Of a DNA stretch of 64,000 bases, positions 35,270 through 43,618 are shown piece after piece. The notes below the pieces were generated by a model, which did not search any database, was not told where the DNA came from, and saw only the letters and a program-made list of their open reading frames with translations. The stretch lies in the NCBI RefSeq assembly GCF_014805825.1, contig NZ_CP061941.1, positions 1,364,001-1,428,000 on the forward strand, given 5' to 3'. The position numbers were made by a program, and so were the translations under genes. Position 1 is the stretch's first letter. Each line of letters starts with the position of its first letter. Source of the stretch: Marinomonas algicola (GTDB taxonomy: Bacteria; Pseudomonadota; Gammaproteobacteria; Pseudomonadales; Marinomonadaceae).

Positions 35270-36295
35270 ATGCGAAACAAAATAATATTGATTTTAGCTC
35301 CAGTTATTGTTCTTTTTTTGATTATCAAAGGGTTGTCGTTTTCGCCTGAATTGGTTAGCTTTTCTGGGCCAACCATGGGCACAACTTATACAGTTAAGTT
35401 TTATACTGTTGATAATGACGTCCGTGTTCAATCATTAAAAGATGATGTGGACAATGTGCTGCTTCGTATCAATAAGCTGATGTCAACTTATGATCCATCC
35501 TCTGATTTATCCTTATTTAATAAAATGCCGAGTGGTTCAAAGCAAGAGATTTCTAGCGAGTTCGCGCATGTTGTTGATAAGGCACTGCTGATTAGTGTTA
35601 TGTCAGATGGTTATTATGATGTAACGGTTGGTCCGTTAGCCAACTTATGGGGGTTTGGCCCTGCTAAGGGGAGGGATGAGCCGCCGACAGATATAGAGAT
35701 TGATCGAGCCAAGCAAAAAGTTGGTTATAAAAACTTATCGCTGTCTGGTAATGTTTTGTCAAAAGTGAACGATATCTACGTCGACCTATCTTCAATTGCA
35801 AAGGGTTATGGTGTTGATGCAATTGCAAATGAGCTGGATAAAAATGGTATTGAGAGCTATTTAATTGAAGTGGGAGGGGAAATTCGAACTAAAGGTAAGA
35901 AAGAGAATGGAGAACCTTGGAAAATAGCCATAGAAAGTCCTGCTGGTGGCCATAATGTCGCTCAATTAATTATTGATGTTAATAACCTTGCTATTGCGAC
36001 TTCTGGTGATTATAGAAATTATTTTGAAAAAAATGGCGTTCGATATTCGCACATAATTAATCCAAAAACCGGGCGTCCAATAACTCATAAGCTAGTATCT
36101 GTTACAATTATAGATAAGACGGCCGTTATGGCCGATGGTATGGCGACGGCGATAACAGTGCTTGGACCGGAAAAAGGGTTAGAGTTTGCTGAAAAGCACG
36201 GTATAGCGGCCTATTTAATGATTAAAAAAGACTTTGGCTATGAAGAGCGTGTTTCTAGCGCTTTTGAACCATATCTAAAAAATTCAATCGAATAG
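35270..36295 (+). CDS. apbE: FAD:protein FMN transferase ApbE
   Basis: Exported, membrane-anchored flavin transferase of 341 residues that attaches FMN to threonine of NqrB and NqrC. Family motifs are SGPTMGTTY, SDGYYDVTVGPLANLWGFGP, DLSSIAKGYGVDAIA, GGEIRTKG and HIINPKTGRP. ATG at 35270 is chosen because a frame from 35237 would start inside the terminator hairpin. Unlike many ApbE proteins no lipobox cysteine is seen; the N-terminal hydrophobic stretch (about 4-20) looks like a signal anchor. Its place after nqrF shows the partner complex. Confidence 0.94.
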   Translation: MRNKIILILAPVIVLFLIIKGLSFSPELVSFSGPTMGTTYTVKFYTVDNDVRVQSLKDDVDNVLLRINKLMSTYDPSSDLSLFNKMPSGSKQEISSEFAHVVDKALLISVMSDGYYDVTVGPLANLWGFGPAKGRDEPPTDIEIDRAKQKVGYKNLSLSGNVLSKVNDIYVDLSSIAKGYGVDAIANELDKNGIESYLIEVGGEIRTKGKKENGEPWKIAIESPAGGHNVAQLIIDVNNLAIATSGDYRNYFEKNGVRYSHIINPKTGRPITHKLVSVTIIDKTAVMADGMATAITVLGPEKGLEFAEKHGIAAYLMIKKDFGYEERVSSAFEPYLKNSIE

Positions 36296-36325
36296 AATAC
36301 GTATTTTTATATTAAGGGGGTTGTG

Positions 36326-36559
36326 ATGTTAACAATTGTTTTGGCTTTTGTGCTTATGTTGCTTTTGGTTACGGCAATGGCTGTCGGTGTGTTGATGGGA
36401 AGGAAGCCTATATCTGGGTCGTGCGGGGGTATGGGAGCATTAGGTATGGAAGTTGCTTGTGATATCTGTGGTGGCGATAAGGGGAAATGTGATGAAGAGA
36501 ACAGTTCGACCGCTGTATCCTCAAAGAATGACGACCAGTTTTACGACGCATCAAAATAA
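36326..36559 (+). CDS. nqrM: Na+-NQR maturation factor NqrM
   Basis: Small membrane protein of 77 residues needed to assemble the iron-sulfur centre of NqrD/E. One N-terminal transmembrane helix (about 2-24) is followed by a cysteine-rich part, with GSCGGMGALGM then ACDICGGDKGKC (four or more cysteines). ATG at 36326 is five bases after AAGGGGG; the GTG one codon earlier is too close to it. It lies between apbE and sthA, the usual nqr accessory position. Confidence 0.93.
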   Translation: MLTIVLAFVLMLLLVTAMAVGVLMGRKPISGSCGGMGALGMEVACDICGGDKGKCDEENSSTAVSSKNDDQFYDASK

Positions 36560-36591
36560 CGAATAATGACAATTAATATCGAGGGGTGATT

Positions 36592-37986
36592 ATGACGACG
36601 AGACATTATGATGTCGTAGTATTAGGTACAGGCCCAGCTGGAGAGGGTGCTGCGATGAATGCGGCTAAAGCTGGAAAAAAAGTGGCTGTAATCGAGTCTA
36701 GTGAACGTGTTGGTGGTAGTTGTACGCATTTAGGCACAATTCCATCTAAGGCGTTAAGGCACGCAGTTAAAGAAATTATTGCTTTCAATACTAACCCTAT
36801 GTTCCGAGACATCGGTGAGCCTCGTTGGTTTTCATTTCCAAAGGTCCTTACTCATGCCAATAAAGTCATCGATAAGCAGGTGATGGGGCGAACAGAATAT
36901 TATGCTCGTAATAGAATCGACATTTACTTTGGTAAGGGTAAATTTAAAGACGCTAATACCGTAGAAGTTAATACATATGAGAAGGGCCCTGAGCTTTTAG
37001 CTGCCGATAAATTTGTTATTGCAACTGGTTCTAGGCCTTATCGTCCAGCAGATATCGATTTTAATCATCCAAGAGTATATTGCTCAGATACTATCCTAAG
37101 TTTAAGTCATACTCCTCGTTCATTAATTATTTATGGTGCTGGAGTCATTGGCTGTGAATATGCTTCAATATTTTGTGGCTTAGGTGTTCGAGTTGAATTG
37201 ATTAATCCTGGAAAAAAACTACTTAGCTTTTTGGATGATGAGATTACAGATGGCTTAAGTTATCACTTGCGAGATAGTGGTGTGTTAATTCGACATAATG
37301 AATCTTATGAAAAAGTTGAAACGGCTGAGCGAAGTGTCATTGTTCATATGAACTCAGGTAAAAAAATTAGAGCTGATGCATTTTTGTTCTGTAATGGTCG
37401 TTCTGGAAATACAGACAGTCTTAATCTTGAGGCCATAGGTTTAGAGGCAAATAGCCGTGGTCAATTAGCGGTTCAAGAAACCTATCAAACCGCTGTCGAA
37501 AATGTATATGCCGCTGGTGATGTAATTGGTTGGCCTAGTCTTGCTAGTGCCGCATACGATCAAGGTCGTGCAGTAGCTGCAAATATGTATGGACTGGATG
37601 GAGGGCACTTTATTCATGAAGTACCGACTGGTATTTATACCATTCCAGAAATTAGTTCAGTTGGTAAAACAGAAGCTGAGCTGACCGCTGAAAAAGTACC
37701 TTACGAAGTCGGAAGGGCTTTCTTTAAGCACACGGCACGAGCTCAAATTACAGGTGAGCCTGTAGGGATGCTAAAGCTATTATTCCATCGGGAAACTTTG
37801 GAGTTATTAGGTATTCACTGTTTCGGGGATCAGGCATCAGAAATCGTTCATATTGGTCAGGCTATTATGAAGCAACCGGGTGAACTGAATACGGTAAAAT
37901 ACTTTTTAAACACAACGTTTAATTATCCGACAATGGCTGAAGCGTATAGGGTTGCGGCATTGAATGGTTGTAATAGAGTGTTTTAG
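36592..37986 (+). CDS. sthA: Soluble pyridine nucleotide transhydrogenase
   Basis: FAD enzyme of 464 residues that transfers hydride between NADPH and NAD+, balancing the two pools in the cytoplasm. N-terminal FAD motif VVLGTGPAGEGAAM; NAD(P) motif IYGAGVIGCEYASIF. The active-site segment GGSCTHLGTIPSKALRHAV has threonine where related disulfide reductases have their second cysteine, which is normal for SthA. The start ATG at 36592 follows GAGGGG. It lies after nqrM and could be co-expressed with the NADH-consuming NQR system. Confidence 0.96.
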   Translation: MTTRHYDVVVLGTGPAGEGAAMNAAKAGKKVAVIESSERVGGSCTHLGTIPSKALRHAVKEIIAFNTNPMFRDIGEPRWFSFPKVLTHANKVIDKQVMGRTEYYARNRIDIYFGKGKFKDANTVEVNTYEKGPELLAADKFVIATGSRPYRPADIDFNHPRVYCSDTILSLSHTPRSLIIYGAGVIGCEYASIFCGLGVRVELINPGKKLLSFLDDEITDGLSYHLRDSGVLIRHNESYEKVETAERSVIVHMNSGKKIRADAFLFCNGRSGNTDSLNLEAIGLEANSRGQLAVQETYQTAVENVYAAGDVIGWPSLASAAYDQGRAVAANMYGLDGGHFIHEVPTGIYTIPEISSVGKTEAELTAEKVPYEVGRAFFKHTARAQITGEPVGMLKLLFHRETLELLGIHCFGDQASEIVHIGQAIMKQPGELNTVKYFLNTTFNYPTMAEAYRVAALNGCNRVF

Positions 37987-38012
37987 CCGATAGGGCTGAG
38001 TTGTTTATATTG

Positions 38013-38041
38013 AAAAAAAGCGCCAAATTGGCGCTTTTTTT
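38013..38041. terminator. Bidirectional terminator between sthA and hpt
   Basis: Stem GCGCCAA/TTGGCGC flanked by A7 and T7, so it can act on both convergent transcripts (sthA + and hpt -). Confidence 0.9.
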
Positions 38042-38050
38042 GTAATGATA

Positions 38051-38605
38051 TTAGTGACCTTTAACTGCGTAGATGGCAGGAAGGTTTCGGAAGTAACCTT
38101 GATAGTCCATCCCATAGCCAAATAAAAACCTATCTTCAACATTTAGGCCTATGTAATCTGGGCGCATATTTTCAACCTTTCTATCATGCAGTTTATTAGC
38201 AATGGTTGCTGTATAAACTTTGTTTGCTCCTTGATCTTGAAACCATTGTTTAATGGCTAGTAGTGTGTGCCCCTGATCAAATAGATCATCTATGACTAAT
38301 ATGTCACGATTTTTTAATTCTGACTGAGGGTAATTCAGCCATTTAAGGCCACTGCCTGTTGTTTCCATGCCATAACGCGTAGCGTGAATATAGTCTAGCT
38401 CTAGAGGAAAGTTCAAACGTTCTAAGAGTGCAGCAGAGGGTATAAGGCCGCCGTTCATAACACAAATTACCAAAGGTATCTTATCACTTAGATCATCGGT
38501 GATTTTTTTGGCCATTATGTCTAGAGCGTCATTAATTTGCGTAGTATTTACTAGGCAGTCAGCTTCTTCTAATAGGGTATTGAGTTCATTTATTTTTTGA
38601 TTCAT
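38051..38605 (-). CDS. hpt: Hypoxanthine-type phosphoribosyltransferase
   Basis: Purine salvage enzyme of 184 residues that joins PRPP to hypoxanthine or guanine. The PRPP motif DILVIDDLFDQGHTL is at 101-115 and the N-terminal VICVMNGGLIPSAAL flexible loop region is present. The sequence resembles the Pseudomonas-type hypoxanthine-guanine enzymes rather than E. coli Hpt. It shares a strand with the YihY-like gene 33 bp upstream. The exact base preference cannot be read from the sequence. Confidence 0.9.
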   Translation of the reverse strand: MNQKINELNTLLEEADCLVNTTQINDALDIMAKKITDDLSDKIPLVICVMNGGLIPSAALLERLNFPLELDYIHATRYGMETTGSGLKWLNYPQSELKNRDILVIDDLFDQGHTLLAIKQWFQDQGANKVYTATIANKLHDRKVENMRPDYIGLNVEDRFLFGYGMDYQGYFRNLPAIYAVKGH

Positions 38606-38638
38606 TTAATGAGTCCAGTATAGTGAGCAAAGATTAAC

Positions 38639-39481
38639 TTATAGATTCGTTGTCTGGTTGTTATTAATTTGATCTTTATGAAGGCTTGCGCATAAACAAG
38701 TCGATATGAGAATAATATGCCAGCTTAATTGAAGCCATATTATTAATGTTGGTAGTGCCGCAAAAGCACCATAAACAACTTGGTAATTAGCGAACAATTG
38801 TGCGAATGAGGTGAAGAGAGTATTCAATAATGAAAGTGCTAAGGTCGCAAAGATCGCTGAGATAGCAGCAAGTTTTGCTTTTACAGGGGCGTTAGGAGAC
38901 AAATAATTTAGTGTAAATATCATAATGAAGTAAAGGATGACGCTACTAAACTGCACTAAATGAGTCGTGAACTCACCAATTGCCAGCCCCTGCCATCTAA
39001 AAGTAAGGAGGGTGCCGTAGAGGCTTAATGAAGCGGCTAATAAAATTGGGCCCAGTGTTAATATAGCCCAATAAGTTAGCAGTCTTTCTCTTATGTTTCT
39101 TAGAGATGAGATTTGCCATACTTCTTGTACTGCAATTTCAAAGCTATTAAGTAGTAATAAGGCGGTTAAAATAAGCATGACTAAACCAGCGAGAGGAAGG
39201 CTTTTAGCTTGATCTGAAAATTTTATAAGATAAGGTAAAATGACTTCGCTTGTGCCTGGTGCTAGATGCGCTTCTAGTAGTTGCAATAATGTAGATTGCA
39301 TTTCCTGTAATGCGGGCGTAAAACCAAGGATACCTAAAATGATGGTAATGATAGGTACAGCGGCAAGAAGGCTTGCTAATGTGAGTTGCGCCGCTCGTAA
39401 ACCAGAGTTGCTTTCTTTGTAGCGGTTATAAACAATTAAAACGTAACTTTTGAAAAAGTGTAAAGCTGATCTAGATGTCAA
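38639..39481 (-). CDS. YihY family inner-membrane protein (BrkB-like)
   Basis: Integral membrane protein of 280 residues with about six hydrophobic segments, in the YihY/BrkB/RbbA-like family once annotated as ribonuclease BN. Family motifs are the N-terminal LRAAQLTLASLLAAVPII, LILTALLLLNSFEIAVQEVW and the C-terminal VVYGAFAALPTLIIWLQLSW. The molecular function is not established. It lies upstream of hpt in the same direction. Confidence 0.88.
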   Translation of the reverse strand: MTSRSALHFFKSYVLIVYNRYKESNSGLRAAQLTLASLLAAVPIITIILGILGFTPALQEMQSTLLQLLEAHLAPGTSEVILPYLIKFSDQAKSLPLAGLVMLILTALLLLNSFEIAVQEVWQISSLRNIRERLLTYWAILTLGPILLAASLSLYGTLLTFRWQGLAIGEFTTHLVQFSSVILYFIMIFTLNYLSPNAPVKAKLAAISAIFATLALSLLNTLFTSFAQLFANYQVVYGAFAALPTLIIWLQLSWHIILISTCLCASLHKDQINNNQTTNL

Positions 39482-39582
39482 AATAACCCCATTAATAATG
39501 TAAGTTTAATAATTTTAATAATACCTGATCTTTGCTGTCTTGTAAGTTGTAACTTTCTTTGTAGGGTCTATATAAAAGTAAT

Positions 39583-39791
39583 ATGTGTAACTAGCGTGCA
39601 AATAGTGTGCATTCTCAATTTTTATGCTTGCTTATGGTGCTTTGTGCTTGCTGCGTGCTGGTGGGTTTGTTAGTATGCGCTCGTTCCTTTTGTGATTTTT
39701 AACCGATTAGTGGTCGTTGTTTGTTTTTCGATCTCTTTTTGGGTCCTTTGTGATAAAAAGTCATTTTAGCCCAGACTTTCTGGGCTTTTTT
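39583..39791 (+). ncRNA. Candidate small RNA with its own promoter and terminator
   Basis: A plus-strand promoter can be drawn with TTGTAA at 39547-39552 and TATAAA at 39571-39576 (18-bp spacer), or TATATA with 16 bp. About 190 nt later there is a clean Rho-independent terminator with no gene upstream on that strand. The 5' end given is estimated from the -10 position. It does not look like 4.5S, 6S, tmRNA or RNase P RNA. No target is proposed. Confidence 0.35.
39768..39791 (+). terminator. Orphan Rho-independent terminator
   Basis: An 8-bp perfect stem (AGCCCAGA with TCTGGGCT), 3-nt loop and T6 tail. On the minus strand there is no T run after the stem. No plus-strand gene precedes it. Confidence 0.85.
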
Positions 39792-39802
39792 ACATCATTA
39801 TG

Positions 39803-39830
39803 TTGACGAATGGAATTCCTTCCATATAAT
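39803..39830 (+). promoter_or_regulatory. Sigma-70 promoter of tRNA-Arg
   Basis: TTGACG at 39803-39808 and TATAAT at 39825-39830 with a 16-bp spacer. The GC-rich stretch just after (AGCGCACC) resembles the discriminator of stringently controlled stable-RNA promoters. The tRNA starts 28 bp later. Confidence 0.85.
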
Positions 39831-39858
39831 AGCGCACCACGTAACAGTAATGAGTTAA

Positions 39859-39935
39859 GCGCCTGTAGCTCAGTTGGATAGAGCATCCGCCTTCTAAGCG
39901 GACGGTCAGGGGTTCGAATCCCTTCAGGCGCGCCA
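39859..39935 (+). tRNA. tRNA-Arg (anticodon UCU)
   Basis: A 77-nt tRNA that decodes AGA/AGG. The acceptor stem is GCGCCTG/CAGGCGC, the anticodon loop is CTTCTAA between TCCGC and GCGGA, the T arm is AGGGGTTCGAATCCCTT, and GCCA is encoded at the 3' end. A strong promoter lies upstream. The gene stands alone, 119 bp before tig. Confidence 0.98.
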
Positions 39936-40054
39936 TTCTCTTATTACTTAAACATTTAATTCAAAGTCTTGTTGATTACATAAGAGTGAATGCACACAAT
40001 TGCTGCATGTTTTTAAATCAACATTATTAAGGCAAATTCCCGAGAGGAAGTTTT

Positions 40055-41389
40055 ATGCAAGTTTCTGTAGAGACAACATCTGCTATTGAGCGCGTACTTA
40101 CAATTACGGTTCCTGCTGCTCGTATCGATGATAAAGTAAGTTCTGAAGTCGCTAAAACAGCAAAAACTGTTCGTATTGATGGTTTTCGTAAAGGTAAAGT
40201 GCCAGTTAATGTTGTTAAAAAACGTTACGGTCAAGGTATCCGTCTTGATGCAATTGAGCAAATCATGCGTGATGCGTATGTTGAAGCGGTTCAAAAAGAA
40301 GATTTGCAGCCTGCTGGAATGCCTACTATTGAACCTAAATCTATGGATGAAGGTGCCGATTTAGAATTTATCGCAAAAGTAGAAGTTTACCCAGTTGTTG
40401 AGTTGGCTGATGCGTCAAATATTTCCGTTGAACGCGTTATCTCTGAAGTGACAGAGGCTGATGTAGATACAATGCTTGAAACGCTTCGTAAACAAAATGC
40501 GGATTGGGTAGTTGTTGAGCGTGAAGCGGCAGACGGTGATCAAGCGACAATCGATTTTGTGGGTTACATTGCTGATGAAGCGTTTGAAGGTGGCGAAGCT
40601 AAAGATCATAAATTGGTTATTGGTTCCAATACTATGATTCCTGGGTTCGAAACAGGCATTGTTGGCATGAAAGCGGGTGAATCTCGTGATGTAATGGTCA
40701 CTTTCCCAGATGATTACCAAGCCGAAGCGCTAAAAGGTAAAGAAGCTAAGTTCGTAATTACTGTGTCTGAAGTTGCAGAGCAATCCATCCCTGAATTAGA
40801 TGATGCTTTTGTTGAAAAGTTTGGATTAGAAGAGGCAACTGTTGCGGCTCTTCGTGCTGAAGTGCGTAAAAACATGGAGCGTGAACTTAATCAAGCGGTA
40901 AAAGCTAAGCTGAAAAATGCTTTGTTTGATGCTCTATTAGAGAACAACCCTGTCGATGTACCTTCAGCGTTGGTTTCTCAAGAAGTTGATGGTTTGCGTC
41001 AACAAGCTGCACAGCAATTTGGTGGTCAAGGCTTTGATGCATCACAACTTCCTGCTGAGCTGTTTCAGGATGAAGCAACTAAGCGTGCTAAATTAGGTTT
41101 GTTGATCTCTGAAGTGATCAAGCAAAACGAGTTAAAAGTTGAAAATGATCGAGTACAATCTTTCTTAGAAGATATGGCTCAGGCGTATCAAGAGCCTCAA
41201 CAGGTTGTTGAGTTTTATCTAAAAGATAAAGAGCGCTTAACTCAAATCCAATCTGCTGTACTTGAGGAGCAAGTTGTTGATAAACTGCTTGAGTCAGCTA
41301 AAGTTACTGAGGTAACTTTAGGATATGAAGATGCTATAAAGCCAAAAGCTGAAGCTACTGAAGCAGTAGAAGAAAGCGAAGAAGCATAA
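40055..41389 (+). CDS. tig: Trigger factor
   Basis: Ribosome-associated chaperone and prolyl isomerase of 444 residues. The N-terminal ribosome-binding domain has the signature GFRKGKVP at about 44-51. The FKBP-like domain follows (DQATIDFVGYI...GMKAGESRDVMVTFPDDY), then the long helical C-terminal chaperone domain, ending in an acidic tail. Its ribosome site is GAGAGGAAG. It heads the conserved tig-clpP-clpX-lon order and is closed by its own terminator. Confidence 0.98.
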   Translation: MQVSVETTSAIERVLTITVPAARIDDKVSSEVAKTAKTVRIDGFRKGKVPVNVVKKRYGQGIRLDAIEQIMRDAYVEAVQKEDLQPAGMPTIEPKSMDEGADLEFIAKVEVYPVVELADASNISVERVISEVTEADVDTMLETLRKQNADWVVVEREAADGDQATIDFVGYIADEAFEGGEAKDHKLVIGSNTMIPGFETGIVGMKAGESRDVMVTFPDDYQAEALKGKEAKFVITVSEVAEQSIPELDDAFVEKFGLEEATVAALRAEVRKNMERELNQAVKAKLKNALFDALLENNPVDVPSALVSQEVDGLRQQAAQQFGGQGFDASQLPAELFQDEATKRAKLGLLISEVIKQNELKVENDRVQSFLEDMAQAYQEPQQVVEFYLKDKERLTQIQSAVLEEQVVDKLLESAKVTEVTLGYEDAIKPKAEATEAVEESEEA

Positions 41390-41412
41390 GTTTACTCTTA
41401 TATTTCTATTTA

Positions 41413-41446
41413 AGGCCGACATAGTAGATGCTGTGTCGGCTTTTTT
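41413..41446 (+). terminator. Rho-independent terminator after tig
   Basis: Stem GCCGACATAG/CTGTGTCGGC with one mismatch, followed by T6. It separates tig from clpP, so clpPX probably has its own or a partly read-through transcript. Confidence 0.87.
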
Positions 41447-41462
41447 GTTTTAAGGAATTAGT

Positions 41463-42095
41463 ATGAATTTAACAAACCCTACAACTGGTCCAGTAGCTAT
41501 TACTAGTGCTGGTCTTGTACCAATGGTTATTGAGCAAACTGCTCGCGGTGAACGATCTTTTGATATTTATTCGCGTTTGCTCAAAGAGAGAGTTATTTTT
41601 TTAGTCGGTCAAGTAGAAGATCACATGGCCAATTTAGTTGTTGCTCAGCTATTGTTTTTAGAATCTGAAAACCCTGATAAAGACATTCATTTGTATATCA
41701 ATTCTCCTGGTGGTTCTGTTACAGCGGGCATGTCTATTTATGACACGATGCAATTTATTAAACCAGACGTTAGTACTATGTGTATTGGTCAAGCGGCGAG
41801 CATGGGTGCGTTATTATTAACTGCTGGTGCAGCTGGTAAGCGTTATTGCCTGCCAAACTCTCGCGTAATGATTCACCAGCCTTTGGGTGGGTATCAGGGG
41901 CAAGCTTCTGATATTGAGATTCATACTCGTGAAATTATTAAAATCAAAGAGAAATTAAACGAAATTATCTCGTTTCATACTGGTAAGCCGGTCGAAGATG
42001 TCGCGAAAGATACGGACCGTGATAACTTTATGGATCCAGAAGCCGCTAAAGCATATGGCTTAATTGACGATATATTATTGAAACGAGCAGTTTAA
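41463..42095 (+). CDS. clpP: ATP-dependent Clp protease proteolytic subunit
   Basis: Serine protease subunit of 210 residues that forms the tetradecameric chamber fed by ClpX. The catalytic triad is S113 (GQAASMGALL), H138 (MIHQPLGG) and D187 (DTDRDNFM), matching E. coli spacing. The first 12-14 residues are probably a processed propeptide. Its start follows AAGGAA. It is 16 bp upstream of clpX, so the two are co-transcribed. Confidence 0.98.
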   Translation: MNLTNPTTGPVAITSAGLVPMVIEQTARGERSFDIYSRLLKERVIFLVGQVEDHMANLVVAQLLFLESENPDKDIHLYINSPGGSVTAGMSIYDTMQFIKPDVSTMCIGQAASMGALLLTAGAAGKRYCLPNSRVMIHQPLGGYQGQASDIEIHTREIIKIKEKLNEIISFHTGKPVEDVAKDTDRDNFMDPEAAKAYGLIDDILLKRAV

Positions 42096-42111
42096 GACAG
42101 GTGAATATTTA

Positions 42112-43392
42112 ATGTCGGATGATAAATTTGGTAAGGGAGAGCACTCAGATAGGCTTTTGTACTGCTCTTTTTGTGGCAAAAGCCAAGATGAAGTTAAGAA
42201 ACTGATTGCTGGTCCTTCTGTATATATTTGTAATGAGTGTGTTGATCTATGTAGTAATATCATTACACAAGAGTTGTCGCAAATTGACAGCGAAGATCCA
42301 GAAAAGCAAGACGAATTGCCAACGCCAGTAAAACTTAAAGCGGCTCTTGATGAGTATGTAATTGGTCAAGAGAAAGCCAAAAGAGTATTGGCCGTTGCTG
42401 TTTATAATCATTATAAACGTCTACGCCATCAATCTAAAAGTAGTAATATTGAATTAGGTAAAAGTAATATATTGCTGATTGGCCCTACTGGTAGCGGTAA
42501 GACGTTATTGGCTCAGACGTTGGCGCGAGTGTTGGATGTGCCCTTTACTATCGCTGATGCAACAACCCTGACAGAGGCTGGTTACGTTGGCGAAGACGTT
42601 GAAAATATCATTCAGAAACTGCTTCAGAAATGTGACTATGATGTTGAGAAAGCGCAAAGAGGTATTGTCTATATTGATGAAATAGATAAAATTTCTCGTA
42701 AGTCAGATAACCCTTCAATTACGCGAGATGTATCTGGTGAGGGTGTTCAGCAAGCATTGTTGAAACTTATTGAAGGTACGGTTGCTTCTGTTCCTCCTCA
42801 GGGTGGTCGAAAGCATCCTCAGCAAGAATTTTTACAAGTTGATACGTCAAATATCTTGTTTATTTGTGGTGGCGCGTTTGCAGGCCTAGATCGAGTGATC
42901 AGTGATCGTACTGAAAAAGGCAGTATTGGCTTTTCTGCTGTGGTTAAGAGTAAAGAAGAAGACAAAACGTTTTCTCAATCCGTACATCAGGTTGAAACTG
43001 AAGATTTGGTTAAGTTTGGTCTTATTCCTGAGTTTGTAGGTCGTTTGCCAGTGGTTGCTACATTGTCTGAATTAGATGAAGAGGCTTTGATAACCATTCT
43101 AAGTGAACCAAAGAACGCTCTAACGAAGCAATATCAGCATTTGTTTGAGCTTGAAGGTGTAGAATTAGAATTCACTGAAGAATCTCTTAAAGAGGCGGCT
43201 AAGCTTGCTTTAGAACGTAAAACGGGTGCGCGTGGCTTAAGAAGTATCCTTGAATCGGCTTTATTAGATTCAATGTATGATCTTCCTTCCCGGGCAGATA
43301 TTACTAAAGTGGTTATGGATGGCCAGGCTATTCGAGGTGAAGGTTTACCTTTGATGGTCCTTGAAAAAGAAGATGATGTTGCCAATAAGTAA
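42112..43392 (+). CDS. clpX: ATP-dependent Clp protease ATPase subunit ClpX
   Basis: AAA+ unfoldase of 426 residues that recognises substrates and feeds ClpP. The N-terminal zinc finger uses C18, C21, C40 and C43. Walker A GPTGSGKT is at 124-131, Walker B contains IVYIDEIDKI, the pore loop region is AGYVGEDVE, and the ClpP-binding IGF loop is represented by GSIGFSA. Full length. It follows clpP by 16 bp and has a terminator after it. Confidence 0.98.
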   Translation: MSDDKFGKGEHSDRLLYCSFCGKSQDEVKKLIAGPSVYICNECVDLCSNIITQELSQIDSEDPEKQDELPTPVKLKAALDEYVIGQEKAKRVLAVAVYNHYKRLRHQSKSSNIELGKSNILLIGPTGSGKTLLAQTLARVLDVPFTIADATTLTEAGYVGEDVENIIQKLLQKCDYDVEKAQRGIVYIDEIDKISRKSDNPSITRDVSGEGVQQALLKLIEGTVASVPPQGGRKHPQQEFLQVDTSNILFICGGAFAGLDRVISDRTEKGSIGFSAVVKSKEEDKTFSQSVHQVETEDLVKFGLIPEFVGRLPVVATLSELDEEALITILSEPKNALTKQYQHLFELEGVELEFTEESLKEAAKLALERKTGARGLRSILESALLDSMYDLPSRADITKVVMDGQAIRGEGLPLMVLEKEDDVANK

Positions 43393-43411
43393 TTATCTTT
43401 AGTACTGATAT

Positions 43412-43453
43412 AAGGCCAGCTTGATAATAAGTATATCGAGTTGGCCTTTTTTG
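43412..43453 (+). terminator. Rho-independent terminator after clpX
   Basis: An imperfect stem (AAGGCCAGCTTGATA with TATCGAGTTGGCCTT, two mismatches) and a T-rich tail, 19 bp after the clpX stop. Confidence 0.82.
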
Positions 43454-43530
43454 TTGGTGGAAATTCTATGTTTTTTATTTTATCTATAATAGGATCTAAG
43501 CAACATATTGATAATACTCCATGAGTCGAG

Positions 43531-43557
43531 CTTGTTTTTCTATAGATAGCCCTTATG
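43531..43557 (+). promoter_or_regulatory. Possible heat-shock (sigma-32) promoter of lon
   Basis: CTTGTTT at 43531-43537 and CCCTTATG at 43550-43557, with a 12-bp spacer, loosely fit the sigma-32 consensus (CTTGAAA, 13-15 bp, CCCCATNT). lon is a heat-shock gene in E. coli. The match is partial, so this is tentative. Confidence 0.35.
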
Positions 43558-43618
43558 TTTTCTTATATCAAACCTCTTTTACTTTTTGCGCGTGTAATGC
43601 GCTTTATTGGAAAATATT

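Larger units (their letters stand above)
39482..39858. other. 377-bp gene-free region before tRNA-Arg
   Basis: No protein frame is supported. It holds the upstream region of the YihY-like gene (minus strand), a plausible plus-strand promoter (39547-39576), an orphan plus-strand terminator (39768-39791), and the tRNA-Arg promoter (39803-39830). A stretch near 39640 has repeated GTGCT words. The promoter plus terminator pair suggests a small RNA, listed separately. Confidence 0.6.

Noticed and set aside
36592..37986. SthA appears to lack the second redox-active cysteine
   Set aside because: Threonine in this place is normal for soluble transhydrogenases, so it is not a defect.
43607..43618. 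Lon with a four-residue longer N-terminus starting at TTG
   Set aside because: The ATG at 43619 has a better placed ribosome site and the normal Lon start.
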